Assembly: GCF_017876115.1 (NCBI RefSeq) | Contig: NZ_JAGINO010000007.1 | Coordinates: forward strand, 62,001 to 126,000 | From: Azospirillum picis | GTDB lineage: Bacteria; Pseudomonadota; Alphaproteobacteria; Azospirillales; Azospirillaceae | Direction of reading: 5' to 3' | Length of the DNA: 64,000 nt | In this document: piece by piece, positions 7,945 to 16,539 of the stretch | Numbering within the stretch: position 1 is the first letter of the stretch | Layout: the number at the start of each line of letters is the position of its first letter | The notes under the pieces: model-generated | Seen by the model: only the letters and a program-made list of their open reading frames with translations | The model's database searches: none | What the model was told of the DNA's origin: nothing | Position numbers and translations under genes: made by a program

Positions 7945-9432
7945 TCAGACCGTCTCCGCCGCCTCCTCCTCTTCGAACCCCCGCTCACGGCCGGCCTTGG
8001 TCAGCGGCTCGGCGATCTCCTCCAGCCCCCTGCCCTCGGCATCGACGCCGTAGACCAGCGCGACCACCCCGCCGAACATCATGACGACGGCACCCAGCAC
8101 ATAACCCCAGAACAGCGGCTCCCGCTCGGAACCGGTGCCGACCAGCCAGCCGAACAGCAGCGGCCCGACCGATCCCACCACCTGGCCGACGGCGAAGAAG
8201 TAGGAGATCGCCTGCGCCCGCACCTCCAGCGGGAAGATCTCGCTGACCGTCAGGTAGGCCGACGAGGCGCCGGCCGAGGCGAAGAAGAACGACACGCACC
8301 AGAAGACGGTGTGGGTGTTGGCCGTCAGCACGCCCTGGCGGAACAACACGGCCGAGACCAGCAGGACCGTCCCGGACAGCAGGTAGGTGCCGAAGATCAT
8401 CCGCCGCCGCCCCACCGTGTCGAACAGCGGCCCCAGCAGCAGCGGCCCGAGCAGGTTGCCGGCGGCGAACGGGAAGAAGTAGAGCGCCGTCTGCGACGGA
8501 TCGAGATGGTAGAAGTTCTGCAGCACCAGGGCATAGGTGAAGAAGATGGCGTTGTAGAGGAAGGACTGGGTGATCATCATCGTCACCCCGAGAAAGGTGC
8601 GCGACGGGTACTGCCGGAAGAAGACCTCGGCCATCTGGGCGAAGGACACCGAGTCCTCGGGAATGACGCACATGGCGCGCCGCCGGTCGACCGGTTCGAG
8701 CGGCTTGCCCTGCGCCCGCACCCCCGCCTCGATGTCGTCGACGATGCGTTCGGCCTCCTCCTCCAGCCCATGGGTGACCATCCAGCGCGGACTTTCCGGG
8801 ATGTGCCGGCGCAGCCGGATGATGACCAGCCCCAGCAGCGGCCCGATGAAGAAGGCGATGCGCCAGCCGATCGCCTCGGGCACCAGGCTGTGGTCGAGCA
8901 GGAAGACGCTTCCCACCGCGCCGATCATCGCCCCCGCCCAGTAGGTTCCGTTGATCGCGATGTCGACCCGGCCGCGGTAGCGGGCCGGGATCAATTCGTC
9001 CACGGCGGAGTTGATCGCCGCATATTCGCCGCCGATGCCCATCCCGGCGACGAAGCGCCAGACATAGAGGAACCAGGGGGTCCAGGCCAGCCCGGCGACG
9101 CCCGAGGCGACGAGATAGACCGCCAGCGTGGTGATGAACAGCCGCTTGCGTCCCCAGCGGTCGGTCAGGCGTCCGAACACCAGCGCGCCCACCACCTGCC
9201 CGATCAGGTAGATGGTGCCGGCGAACCCGACCTCGGCGCTCGACATGCCCAGGCTGTCCTTGTAGCCGGAGGCCGAGATGAGCTGGATTTCGATGCCGTC
9301 GAGAATCCAGCTTACGCCCAGCCCGACCACCACCAGCCAGTGGAAGCGGGCCCAGGGCAGCCGGTCCATCCGCGCCGGGACGAGGCTGCGCACCGCCTGT
9401 GGGGCCGGCGCGGCATTGTGTGTCGCGGTCAT
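7945..9432 (-). CDS. MFS transporter
   Basis: A 495-residue secondary carrier of the major facilitator superfamily with about twelve membrane helices. The diagnostic loop 2-3 motif is seen as GRLTDRWGRKRLF, and helix 4-5 has RFVAGMGIGGEYAAINSAVDELIPARYRGR-type sequence characteristic of the sugar/metabolite-proton symporter subfamily. A soluble middle loop with charged residues separates the two halves. The start at ATG 9432 fits GGGAGGAG about 13 bases upstream; extending further would add non-membrane residues. It converges with the second TetR gene and is divergent from the ABC importer genes. Substrate not predictable from sequence; organic acids or sugars are plausible. Confidence 0.88.
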   Translation of the reverse strand: MTATHNAAPAPQAVRSLVPARMDRLPWARFHWLVVVGLGVSWILDGIEIQLISASGYKDSLGMSSAEVGFAGTIYLIGQVVGALVFGRLTDRWGRKRLFITTLAVYLVASGVAGLAWTPWFLYVWRFVAGMGIGGEYAAINSAVDELIPARYRGRVDIAINGTYWAGAMIGAVGSVFLLDHSLVPEAIGWRIAFFIGPLLGLVIIRLRRHIPESPRWMVTHGLEEEAERIVDDIEAGVRAQGKPLEPVDRRRAMCVIPEDSVSFAQMAEVFFRQYPSRTFLGVTMMITQSFLYNAIFFTYALVLQNFYHLDPSQTALYFFPFAAGNLLGPLLLGPLFDTVGRRRMIFGTYLLSGTVLLVSAVLFRQGVLTANTHTVFWCVSFFFASAGASSAYLTVSEIFPLEVRAQAISYFFAVGQVVGSVGPLLFGWLVGTGSEREPLFWGYVLGAVVMMFGGVVALVYGVDAEGRGLEEIAEPLTKAGRERGFEEEEAAETV

Positions 9433-9745
9433 GACGGATCGCACTCCTCCCGATGGACCCCGGGCGCAATCACCGGGACCGGCATCCCGCTTCACCCATG
9501 GATCAGACCATCCGTGAAACGGCGGGCGGAGCCGGAAAGTTTCACGGCGAGGTTCGACGGCCGACCATCAGACCCGCCGATTGTCACCGGTGCGCATGTT
9601 TCCTGTTGCGGCATTGGATCGATCCAATTACCGTTCCCTGAAGATGCCCGCGCGATGCCGAAGCGGCAGCCGGCACCGGAAAATGGCGACACGCGCGGAC
9701 AGCCGCCCAGGCAGCGGACGGCCACGCGGTTGCGGAGGATCGCCC
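9433..9745. promoter_or_regulatory. Divergent intergenic region with a 9-bp inverted repeat
   Basis: This 313-base stretch separates the divergent MFS and ABC permease genes. It holds a perfect inverted repeat CCGTGAAAC (9512-9520) and GTTTCACGG (9539-9547) with 18 bases between arms, the size expected for two operator half sites on adjacent faces of the helix. No other gene is seen. Confidence 0.55.
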
Positions 9746-10420
9746 GTGACCTACGACTTCCAATTCGATGCGGTGCTCGCATCCTGGGATTATCTGCTCA
9801 ACGGCGCCTGGCTGACGATCAAGCTGTCGTTCGGCGCCATGGCGATCGGGCTGGTGGTGGGCATCGCCTGCGCGCTCGGCAAGACCTCGGGACCGCGGCC
9901 GGTGCGCTGGCTGATCAACGCCTACATCGAGATCATCCGCAACACGCCCTTCCTCGTCCAGATCTTCCTGATCTTCTTCGGCCTGCCGACCATGGGGGTG
10001 CGGCTGTCGCCCGACCTCGCGGCGCTGATCGCCATGGTCGTCAATGTCGGCGCCTATGCCGCCGAGATCATCCGCGCCGGTATCGAGTCGATCCACAAGG
10101 GACAGATCGAGGCCGGGCTGGCCCTGGGACTGCGGCCGCTGCAGGTCTTCCGCCACATCGTGCTGAAGCCGGCACTGCGCACCGTGTATCCGGCGCTGAC
10201 CAGCCAGTTCATCCTGCTGATGCTGAGCTCCAGCATCGTCTCCGCCATCTCCGCGGACGAGCTGACCTCCGTCGCCAACAACATCCAGTCGCAGACCTTC
10301 CGCAGCTTCGAGATCTACATCGTGGTCACGGGCATCTACCTGGCCCTGGCTCTGATGTTCTCCGCCCTGTTCGCCGGCATCTACCGGCTGGCCTTCTCCT
10401 ATTCCATAGACCGTCGCTGA
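9746..10420 (+). CDS. Polar amino-acid-type ABC importer permease 1
   Basis: A 224-residue inner-membrane permease of the His/Glu/Gln/Arg (HisM/GltK) family with about five helices. The EAA loop that contacts the ATPase is clear: EIIRAGIESIHKGQIEAGLALG. The GTG at 9746 is chosen as start because GGAGG (9733-9737) lies at ideal spacing and the sequence from TYDFQFDAVLASWDYLLNG is the typical permease N terminus; residues upstream are not membrane-like. It is followed 14 bases later by a second permease and then a binding protein. No ATP-binding subunit is encoded in the cluster. Confidence 0.92.
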   Translation: MTYDFQFDAVLASWDYLLNGAWLTIKLSFGAMAIGLVVGIACALGKTSGPRPVRWLINAYIEIIRNTPFLVQIFLIFFGLPTMGVRLSPDLAALIAMVVNVGAYAAEIIRAGIESIHKGQIEAGLALGLRPLQVFRHIVLKPALRTVYPALTSQFILLMLSSSIVSAISADELTSVANNIQSQTFRSFEIYIVVTGIYLALALMFSALFAGIYRLAFSYSIDRR

Positions 10421-10434
10421 AGGAAGGCCCGACC

Positions 10435-11088
10435 ATGATCCGCGCCTTCGGCACCAACGAGTTCCTGTTCCTGCTGAGCGCCGTGCAATGGACGCTCGCC
10501 CTGTCGGTCATCGCCTTCATCGGCGGCGGCATCGTCGGCCTGTTCGTGGCGCTCGCCCGCACCGCCGACGCCAAGCCGCTGCGCTGGCTCGCCACCGGCT
10601 ACATCCAGATCTTCCAGGGCACGCCGCTGCTGATGCAGCTTTTCCTGGTGTTCTTCGGCGCCACCGTGCTGGGCATCGACATGAACCCCTGGACGGCGGC
10701 CGCGCTGGGACTGACGCTGAACACCAGCGCCTTCCTGGGCGAGATCTGGCGCGGCTGCATCCAGTCGGTGCCGAAGGGCCAGTGGGAGGCCGCCTCGGCG
10801 CTCGGCCTGCGGTATCCCGGCCTGATGCGGTTCGTCATCCTGCCGCAGGCGGTGAAGGTGGCGGTGCCGCCGACCGTCGGATACCTCGTCCAGGTCATCA
10901 AGGGCACGTCGCTGGCGGCCATCATCGGCTTCGTCGAGCTGACCCGCGCCGGGCAGATCGTCAACAACGCCACCTTCCAGCCCTTCCTGGTCTTCGGCAT
11001 CGTCGCCGCCATCTACTTCGTGCTGTGCTGGCCGCTGTCGCTGCTCAGCGCGCGGCTGGAGGCCCGCTATGCCGCCCCCACCCGCTGA
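10435..11088 (+). CDS. Polar amino-acid-type ABC importer permease 2
   Basis: A 217-residue permease pairing with the preceding gene product to form the membrane channel. Helices alternate with short loops; the EAA motif reads EIWRGCIQSVPKGQWEAASALG, and the LGxxxP-type loop continues as FVILPQAVKVAVPPT. ATG 10435 follows AAGGAAGG. The gene lies between the first permease and the solute-binding protein, as in gln/his-type operons. It requires an ATPase supplied from elsewhere in the genome. Confidence 0.92.
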   Translation: MIRAFGTNEFLFLLSAVQWTLALSVIAFIGGGIVGLFVALARTADAKPLRWLATGYIQIFQGTPLLMQLFLVFFGATVLGIDMNPWTAAALGLTLNTSAFLGEIWRGCIQSVPKGQWEAASALGLRYPGLMRFVILPQAVKVAVPPTVGYLVQVIKGTSLAAIIGFVELTRAGQIVNNATFQPFLVFGIVAAIYFVLCWPLSLLSARLEARYAAPTR

Positions 11089-11156
11089 CCCCGGACACCC
11101 GATCCGGCCGCCTGCAACCGCTCGACCCAAAAACACCCGGACCGGAGGAAACCCGA

Positions 11157-11969
11157 ATGGCCTTTTCCATCACCCGCCGCCTTGTCGTCGCCGGCGCCAT
11201 GCTGACCGCCGCGGTCGGCCTCACCGCCGCCGGCGCCCATGCCCAGACCGTCGAGGAGATCAAGGGCAAGGGCAAGCTGACCGTCGGCATGCTCGTCGAC
11301 TTCCCGCCCTTCGGCATCACCAGCGCCGACGGCAAGCCCGACGGCTATGACGCCGACGTCGCCAAGCTGATGGCCAAGCACATGGGCGTGCCGGTGGACA
11401 TCGTGCCGGTGACCGGCCCGAACCGCATCCCCTACCTGCTGACCGGCAAGGTCGACGTCCTGGTCGCCTCGCTCGGCATCACGCCGGAGCGCGCCAAGCA
11501 GGTGCAGTTCTCCGACCCCTACGCCGCCATCGAGATCGGGCTGCTCGCCCCGCAGGGCACGGCGATCACGAAGGCGGAGGATCTGTCGGGCAAGAGCGCG
11601 GGCGTCGCCCGCGCCAGCACGCAGGACCAGTCGCTGACCGCCGCCGCTCCCAAGGACGCCACCATCCGCCGCTTCGACGACGACGCCAGCGCCGTGCAGG
11701 CCCTGCTGTCCGGCCAGGTCGATGCCCTCGGCGTCAGCAACGTGGTCGCGCAGCAGATCAAGCAGATGGCGCCGCAGAACAACTACGAGATGAAGTTCGT
11801 CCTGCGCAGCCAGGTCCAGGGCATCGCGCTCCGGCAGAACCAGGACAAGCTGCTGGCCTGGACCAACGGCTTCCTGGAGACGGTGAAGAAGAACGGCGAA
11901 CTGAACGCCATCCACCAGAAGTGGCTGGGCACCGATCTCCCGACGGCCGTCACCAGCGGCAAGTCCTGA
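11157..11969 (+). CDS. ABC transporter solute-binding protein, family 3
   Basis: A 270-residue periplasmic receptor for the adjacent permeases. The signal peptide covers residues 1-29 (MAFSITRR, hydrophobic stretch, AHA before QTVEE). The mature protein shows the SBP family-3 pattern: KLTVGMLVDFPPFG, then DGYDADVAKLMAKHMGV, then LTGKVDVLVASLGITPERAKQVQFSDPY. GGAGGAA (11143-11149) is placed well for ATG 11157. Ligand likely a polar amino acid or a related carboxylate; the downstream dehydrogenase and hydratase-like genes hint at an organic-acid or opine-type substrate, which is an inference. Confidence 0.92.
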   Translation: MAFSITRRLVVAGAMLTAAVGLTAAGAHAQTVEEIKGKGKLTVGMLVDFPPFGITSADGKPDGYDADVAKLMAKHMGVPVDIVPVTGPNRIPYLLTGKVDVLVASLGITPERAKQVQFSDPYAAIEIGLLAPQGTAITKAEDLSGKSAGVARASTQDQSLTAAAPKDATIRRFDDDASAVQALLSGQVDALGVSNVVAQQIKQMAPQNNYEMKFVLRSQVQGIALRQNQDKLLAWTNGFLETVKKNGELNAIHQKWLGTDLPTAVTSGKS

Positions 11970-11995
11970 TCCGGCGCTTCCACGGCCGCGCCAGC

Positions 11996-12036
11996 GGGGC
12001 CGGCTTACGGGCCGGCCCCCCGGGGCTTTCGCCCCC
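11996..12036 (+). terminator. Tandem hairpins after the binding-protein gene
   Basis: GGGGCCGGC (11996-12004) pairs with GCCGGCCCC (12011-12019) around a 6-base loop, followed by GGGGC-TTTC-GCCCC (12022-12035). No T-run follows, so it may act as an attenuating or transcript-stabilising structure rather than a full terminator. Confidence 0.6.
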
Positions 12037-12159
12037 TGGACGAGATCGTCGAGCAAAACACGCCGGACGCGTTCCGGCACGGAACGCACGCGCAATTTCC
12101 TGGGCCGGTTCCCGGCCCATTAGCCCACTCCAGCAGGCCCCCATCCAAGGACCGTTACG

Positions 12160-13098
12160 ATGAAGCCCGAGATCCTCCTGATCGACCCGATGATGCCCGC
12201 CATCGAGGCGGCGCTCGATGCGGCCTACACCGTCCACCGCCTGTCCGCCGCGGCCGACCGCGACCGGCTGATCGCCGAGGTCGGCCCGCGCGTACAGGCC
12301 GTGGTCACCGGCGGCGGCAGCGGCGTGAAGAACGCGGTGGTCGATGCGTGCCCGAAGCTGGGAATCATCACGATCAACGGGGTCGGCACCGATGCCGTCG
12401 ACCTGGAGCACGCCCGCCGCCGCGGCGTGCGCGTCACCAACACGCCGGACGTCCTGACCGACGATGTCGCCGACCTCGCCATCGGGCTGGTGATCGCCAC
12501 GTCGCGCCGGATGGCCCTTGCCGACCGCTTTGTCCGCTCCGGCCGCTGGCCGGACGGCAAGTTGCCGCTGGCGCGCAAGGTCAGCGGCAAGCGCATGGGA
12601 ATTCTGGGCCTTGGCCGCATCGGCGAGGCCATCGCCCGGCGGGCCGCCGCCTTCGGCATGGACATCGCCTACACCAACCGCAAGCCGCGCAACGACGTGC
12701 CCTACCGCTTCGTCGCCTCGCCGCTCGAACTGGCGCGGGACAGCGACATCCTGGTGGTCGCCGCGTCGGCCGGACCGGATGCCCGCAACATGGTCGGCCG
12801 CGCCATGCTGGACGCGCTGGGACCGGAAGGCATCCTGGTCAATGTTGCCCGCGGCAGCGTGGTCGACGAACCGGAACTTCTCGCCGCGCTGACCGAAGGC
12901 CGTCTGGGCGGGGCCGGCCTCGACGTCTTCGCCGACGAGCCGCATGTGCCTGAGGAGTTCTTCGGCCTCGACAACGTCGTCCTGCAGCCTCACCAGGCCA
13001 GCGCCACCATCGAGACGCGCACCGCCATGGGCCAGCTCGTCCTGGACAATCTGGCCGCTTTCTTCGCCGGTCGTCCGCTGCCGACGGCGGTGGTCTGA
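12160..13098 (+). CDS. D-isomer-specific 2-hydroxyacid dehydrogenase
   Basis: NAD(P)-dependent reduction of 2-oxo acids such as glyoxylate or hydroxypyruvate, or the reverse. The 312-residue protein has the Rossmann motif GILGLGRIGEAIARR (about 147-161) and the full catalytic set: Arg231 (NVARGS), Glu260 (FADEP) and His278 (QPHQAS). The motif TNTPDVLTDDVADLAIGL is typical of the GhrB/hydroxypyruvate reductase branch. The 190-base leader separates it from the ABC genes; the LacI gene begins 11 bases after its stop, so both belong to one transcript. Exact substrate uncertain. Confidence 0.9.
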   Translation: MKPEILLIDPMMPAIEAALDAAYTVHRLSAAADRDRLIAEVGPRVQAVVTGGGSGVKNAVVDACPKLGIITINGVGTDAVDLEHARRRGVRVTNTPDVLTDDVADLAIGLVIATSRRMALADRFVRSGRWPDGKLPLARKVSGKRMGILGLGRIGEAIARRAAAFGMDIAYTNRKPRNDVPYRFVASPLELARDSDILVVAASAGPDARNMVGRAMLDALGPEGILVNVARGSVVDEPELLAALTEGRLGGAGLDVFADEPHVPEEFFGLDNVVLQPHQASATIETRTAMGQLVLDNLAAFFAGRPLPTAVV

Positions 13099-13109
13099 GA
13101 CATCGGCCA

Positions 13110-14210
13110 GTGGATCGGCCAGTGGAGCGGCGACCGGCCAGCGCATCGGCATCCCCGGCGGGCGTCCCACGGCAAGCGGCCGGGCGCGTCACCCTGACCG
13201 GGGTCGCCGACCGCGCCGGGGTGTCGCGCTCCACCGTGTCGCTGGTGCTGCGCGGCAGCCCGCTGGTGGCTGCCGAAACGCGTGACCGCGTGCAGGCCGC
13301 CATGGCCGAGCTCGGCTACATCTACAACCGCGGCGCGGCGACCCTGCGCGCCGCCCGCACCCAGACGGTCGGGCTGCTGGTCTGCGAGATCAGCAACCCC
13401 TTCTACGCCGAACTGACCGCCGGCGTGGACGAGGTGCTGGACACCGAAGGATTCGTCGCCTTCATCGCCAACAGCGCCGAGCAGCCGGACCGCCAGGACC
13501 GCTTCCTGCAGCGCATGCGCGAGCACAACGTCGACGGGGTGATCCTCTGCCCGGCCGCGGGCACCCCGCATGACCTGCCCGGCCGGCTGGCCGGCTGGCG
13601 CCTCCCCTTCGTCCAGGCGTTGCGCTCCGTGCCGTCTCAGGACAGCGACTATGCCGGCGTCGACTATCAGGCCGGCATCGAGATGGTCGCCGAGCACCTG
13701 ATCGGGCTGGGGCACCGCCGGATCGCCTTCATCGGCAGCAATCTCGACCACTCCGCTTATGTGGACCGGCGCAAGGGCTTCGCGGCGGCGATGGCGCGGC
13801 ACGGGCTGGCGGACGACCTCGTCCTGCGCTGCCCTCCCAGCCGTCGCGCCGGCGCGGAGGTGGTGGGCGCCCTTCTCGCTCATCCGGCCCCGCCGACCGC
13901 GGCATTGTGCCACAATGACGTGCTGGCGCTCGGCGTCATCCTCGGCCTGGAAGCGCGGGGGCTGCATGCGGGGCGTGATCTCGCGGTCACCGGCTTCGAC
14001 GACGTGCCGGAGGCGGCGCTCAGCCGGCCGGCCCTGACCACCGTCGCAACCTCCGCACGCCAGATCGGGCAGGAGGCGGCACGCCTGCTGCTCCGCCGAA
14101 TTGCCGACCCGCAGGGACGGCCGGAACGGGTTATCCTGCCCGGCCGTCTGGTCGTCCGCGAGTCCTGCGGCGCTCTTGTCTCTTCTCTACACCGGAAAGA
14201 ACCGTCATGA
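13110..14210 (+). CDS. LacI-family transcriptional regulator
   Basis: A 366-residue repressor. The N-terminal helix-turn-helix reads VTLTGVADRAGVSRSTVSLVL (about residues 27-47), followed by the hinge region and a periplasmic-binding-protein-like effector domain (VGLLVCEISNPFYAELTAGV; VTGFDDVPEAALSRPALTTV). It begins with GTG 13110, 11 bases after the dehydrogenase stop, and its final ATGA overlaps the start of the hydratase-like gene, so regulator and enzymes are cotranscribed. It probably responds to the substrate or product of this pathway. The first 25 residues are low-complexity and the start may be a few codons later (GTG 13122). Confidence 0.9.
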   Translation: MDRPVERRPASASASPAGVPRQAAGRVTLTGVADRAGVSRSTVSLVLRGSPLVAAETRDRVQAAMAELGYIYNRGAATLRAARTQTVGLLVCEISNPFYAELTAGVDEVLDTEGFVAFIANSAEQPDRQDRFLQRMREHNVDGVILCPAAGTPHDLPGRLAGWRLPFVQALRSVPSQDSDYAGVDYQAGIEMVAEHLIGLGHRRIAFIGSNLDHSAYVDRRKGFAAAMARHGLADDLVLRCPPSRRAGAEVVGALLAHPAPPTAALCHNDVLALGVILGLEARGLHAGRDLAVTGFDDVPEAALSRPALTTVATSARQIGQEAARLLLRRIADPQGRPERVILPGRLVVRESCGALVSSLHRKEPS

Positions 14211-14944
14211 CCGATGCCGTCGAGGCGCTGATCGAAGCCCGCGAAACCCGCAACTGGCTTGCCGCCTTGCCGAACCCGCCGGCCGACAAGGCGCAGGCCT
14301 ACGCGATCCAGGACGAGGTCGCCCGCCGCCTTGGCCCCGTCACCGCCTGGAAGGTCGGCGCTCCCGCTCCCGATGCCGAACCCTTCCGCGCGCCGATCAA
14401 TGCCGCTACCGTCTTCGAGGGGATCGACCGCCTGCCGGCAAGCCTGTTCCAGGTCATCGGCGTGGAGGCCGAGATCGCATACCGTTTCGCCCGCGACCTG
14501 CCCCCGCGCGACGAGCCCTGGACGCGCGAGGAGGTGCTGGACGCCGTCGCCTCCGTCCACCCCGCGTGGGAGGTCGTCGACACCCGCTTTGCCGGCTTCG
14601 GCAGCCAGGATCCGCTGAGCCACATGGCCGACCAGTTCAACCATGGCGTCCTGGTGGTCGGCCCGGCCATCGCCGACTGGCGGAAGCTCGATCCGCTCGC
14701 GGAGTCGGTCACCCTCGAGGTCGACGGTGAAACCAAGGTCGAGACCGTCGGCGGCAACAGCGCCGGCGATCCGGTGCGCCTGCTCGTATGGATGGCGAAC
14801 GTCGGCGCCCGGAGCCTGGACGGCATCCACGCCGGCGACGTCATCACCACCGGGTCCTGCACCGGCACCGTTTTCGTCGAGCCCGGCAGCCGTTCGGTGG
14901 CACGCTACGGCACGATGGGAACGCTGGAACTGACCGTCGACTGA
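14207..14944 (+). CDS. 2-keto-4-pentenoate hydratase-like protein (FAH superfamily)
   Basis: A 245-residue member of the MhpD/fumarylacetoacetate hydrolase-fold family, which hydrates or decarboxylates 2-oxo acids with a divalent metal. Features seen are GVEAEIAYRFARDLP (the acidic metal-binding segment, Glu-Xaa-Glu), WEVVDTRF, GNSAGDPVRLLVWM and the C-terminal GDVITTGSCTG loop typical of the fold. Its ATG overlaps the LacI stop by 4 bases. The combination with a 2-hydroxyacid dehydrogenase suggests breakdown of a sugar acid or 2-oxo acid; the substrate is not identified. Confidence 0.85.
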   Translation: MTDAVEALIEARETRNWLAALPNPPADKAQAYAIQDEVARRLGPVTAWKVGAPAPDAEPFRAPINAATVFEGIDRLPASLFQVIGVEAEIAYRFARDLPPRDEPWTREEVLDAVASVHPAWEVVDTRFAGFGSQDPLSHMADQFNHGVLVVGPAIADWRKLDPLAESVTLEVDGETKVETVGGNSAGDPVRLLVWMANVGARSLDGIHAGDVITTGSCTGTVFVEPGSRSVARYGTMGTLELTVD

Positions 14945-15009
14945 CGGCCCGCCACGTCATTGTCGAAGGCCCGCGGAACAATAGGGCGCGCCGGCTTGTC
15001 CTTTAGGGC

Positions 15010-16536
15010 ATGAGCCCAAAGGAGATGCCGGTGCCCCATCCCACCCCGCCGCCCAAGATGAAGACGGGCATTCCCGAGTTCGACCTGATCCTGCAGGGTG
15101 GGCTGCCCGTCGGGCGGCTCCACCTGCTGGAAGGGGAGCCTGGCACCGGAAAGACGACCATCGCGCTCCAGCTCCTGCTCCAGGGCAGGGCGGATGGCAG
15201 GCGGGGGCTCTACGTCACCCTGTCGGAGGATGCCGACGAACTGAAGGCGTCCGCCGCCAGCCACGGCTGGTCGTTCGACGGGATCGGCATCTTCGACCTG
15301 ATTCCGCTGGAGGCCCAAACCGGCCGCCAGCAGAGCATCCTCTTCCCGTCGGAGATCGAGCTTGGCGAGACCATGCGTCTCATCATCGAGCGCATCGAGG
15401 CCGAAGACCCCGAACTGGTGGTGATCGACAGCCTGTCGGAACTGCGGCTGCTGGCCCAGGACCGTCTCAGCTACCGCCGGCAGATCCTGGTTTTGAAGCA
15501 GTTCCTCCAGGGACGTCGCTGCACCACGCTCGTGCTGGACGACCTGACCGACCGCGAGGGCGTCAAGGATCTCCACAGCTTGATGCACGGGGTGGTGACG
15601 CTGCAGCAGATGGAGCGTTCCTACGGCGCCGCCCGGCGCCGGCTGCGGATCGCCAAGATCCGGGGGGCCGAGTACCAGAGCGGCTGGCATGATTTCGCCA
15701 TCACCACCGGCAATGTGCTGGTCTTTCCGAGCCTGATCGCCGAGCAGCACAAGGCCGACTTCGAGCCGTCGCTGGCACAGAGCGGGCTGCAGGAGCTCGA
15801 CTCGCTGATGGGAGGCGGGCTGGCACGCGGCACCGTCACCATGCTCCTGGGGCCGTCCGGCGTCGGCAAATCCTCCATCGCCCTGCAATACGTCATGGCA
15901 GCGGTCAACCGCGGCGAGCATGCCGCCTATTTCTCCTTCGACGAAGGCTTCGCGACGCTGACACAGCGCAGTTCGGCGCTGGGCATGGATACCGAGCGGG
16001 CGGTGCGCGATAAGCGGCTGGGCTGGACCCGGGCGAACCCGTCACGGCTGTCGCCGGGCGAGTTCGTCTGGCAGGTGCGGCGTGAAGTCGAAGACCGCAA
16101 GGCGCGGATCGTGGTCATCGACAGCCTGAACTCCTATCTGAGCACCATGCCCGAGGAGAGTGCGCTCGTCCTTCAGATGCACGAATTGCTGACCTATCTC
16201 AACAACCAAGGTGTGGTGACATTGCTGATCCTGGCCCAGCAGGGCATCATCGGAGACATCCAGAACCCGGTCGACTTGTCGTTCATGAGCGATACCGTCG
16301 TCCTGCTGCGCTTCTTCGAGGCGGCCGGCGAGGTGCGCAAGGCCATCTCGGTCGTCAAGAAGCGCACCGGCGTGCACGAGTTGTCGATCCGCGAGTTCCG
16401 CCTGTTTCCCGATGGAATGCAGGTCGGTCCGCGCCTGATGGATTTCCGCGGCATACTCACCGGTGTACCCGAATATGATGGATCGGCAGAGCCGCTGCTG
16501 CGTGAGCAGCGCGGAACCGACACCCAGAGCGGCTGA
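15010..16536 (+). CDS. KaiC-like double-domain RecA-type ATPase
   Basis: A 508-residue protein with two KaiC/RadA-type domains, as in the circadian clock ATPase. Domain 1 has Walker A GEPGTGKT (residues 42-49) and Walker B ELVVIDS; domain 2 has GPSGVGKS (281-288) and RIVVIDS. The C-terminal segment near the KaiC phosphorylation loop reads SFMSDTVVLLR (from Ser424), so by my alignment the serine is kept but the neighbouring threonine is a phenylalanine. Starts are possible at 15010, 15025 and GTG 15031; AAGGAG lies six bases before the last. No kaiA or kaiB is adjacent. The hybrid kinase 3 bases downstream is the likely signalling partner, as in stress-linked KaiC systems of heterotrophs. Confidence 0.88.
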   Translation: MSPKEMPVPHPTPPPKMKTGIPEFDLILQGGLPVGRLHLLEGEPGTGKTTIALQLLLQGRADGRRGLYVTLSEDADELKASAASHGWSFDGIGIFDLIPLEAQTGRQQSILFPSEIELGETMRLIIERIEAEDPELVVIDSLSELRLLAQDRLSYRRQILVLKQFLQGRRCTTLVLDDLTDREGVKDLHSLMHGVVTLQQMERSYGAARRRLRIAKIRGAEYQSGWHDFAITTGNVLVFPSLIAEQHKADFEPSLAQSGLQELDSLMGGGLARGTVTMLLGPSGVGKSSIALQYVMAAVNRGEHAAYFSFDEGFATLTQRSSALGMDTERAVRDKRLGWTRANPSRLSPGEFVWQVRREVEDRKARIVVIDSLNSYLSTMPEESALVLQMHELLTYLNNQGVVTLLILAQQGIIGDIQNPVDLSFMSDTVVLLRFFEAAGEVRKAISVVKKRTGVHELSIREFRLFPDGMQVGPRLMDFRGILTGVPEYDGSAEPLLREQRGTDTQSG

Positions 16537-16539
16537 AGC

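Noticed and set aside
14975-15009. General-stress (EcfG-type) promoter before the KaiC gene
   Set aside because: GGAAC is present at 14975 but the expected CGTT is not found 16-17 bases later, so the match is too weak.
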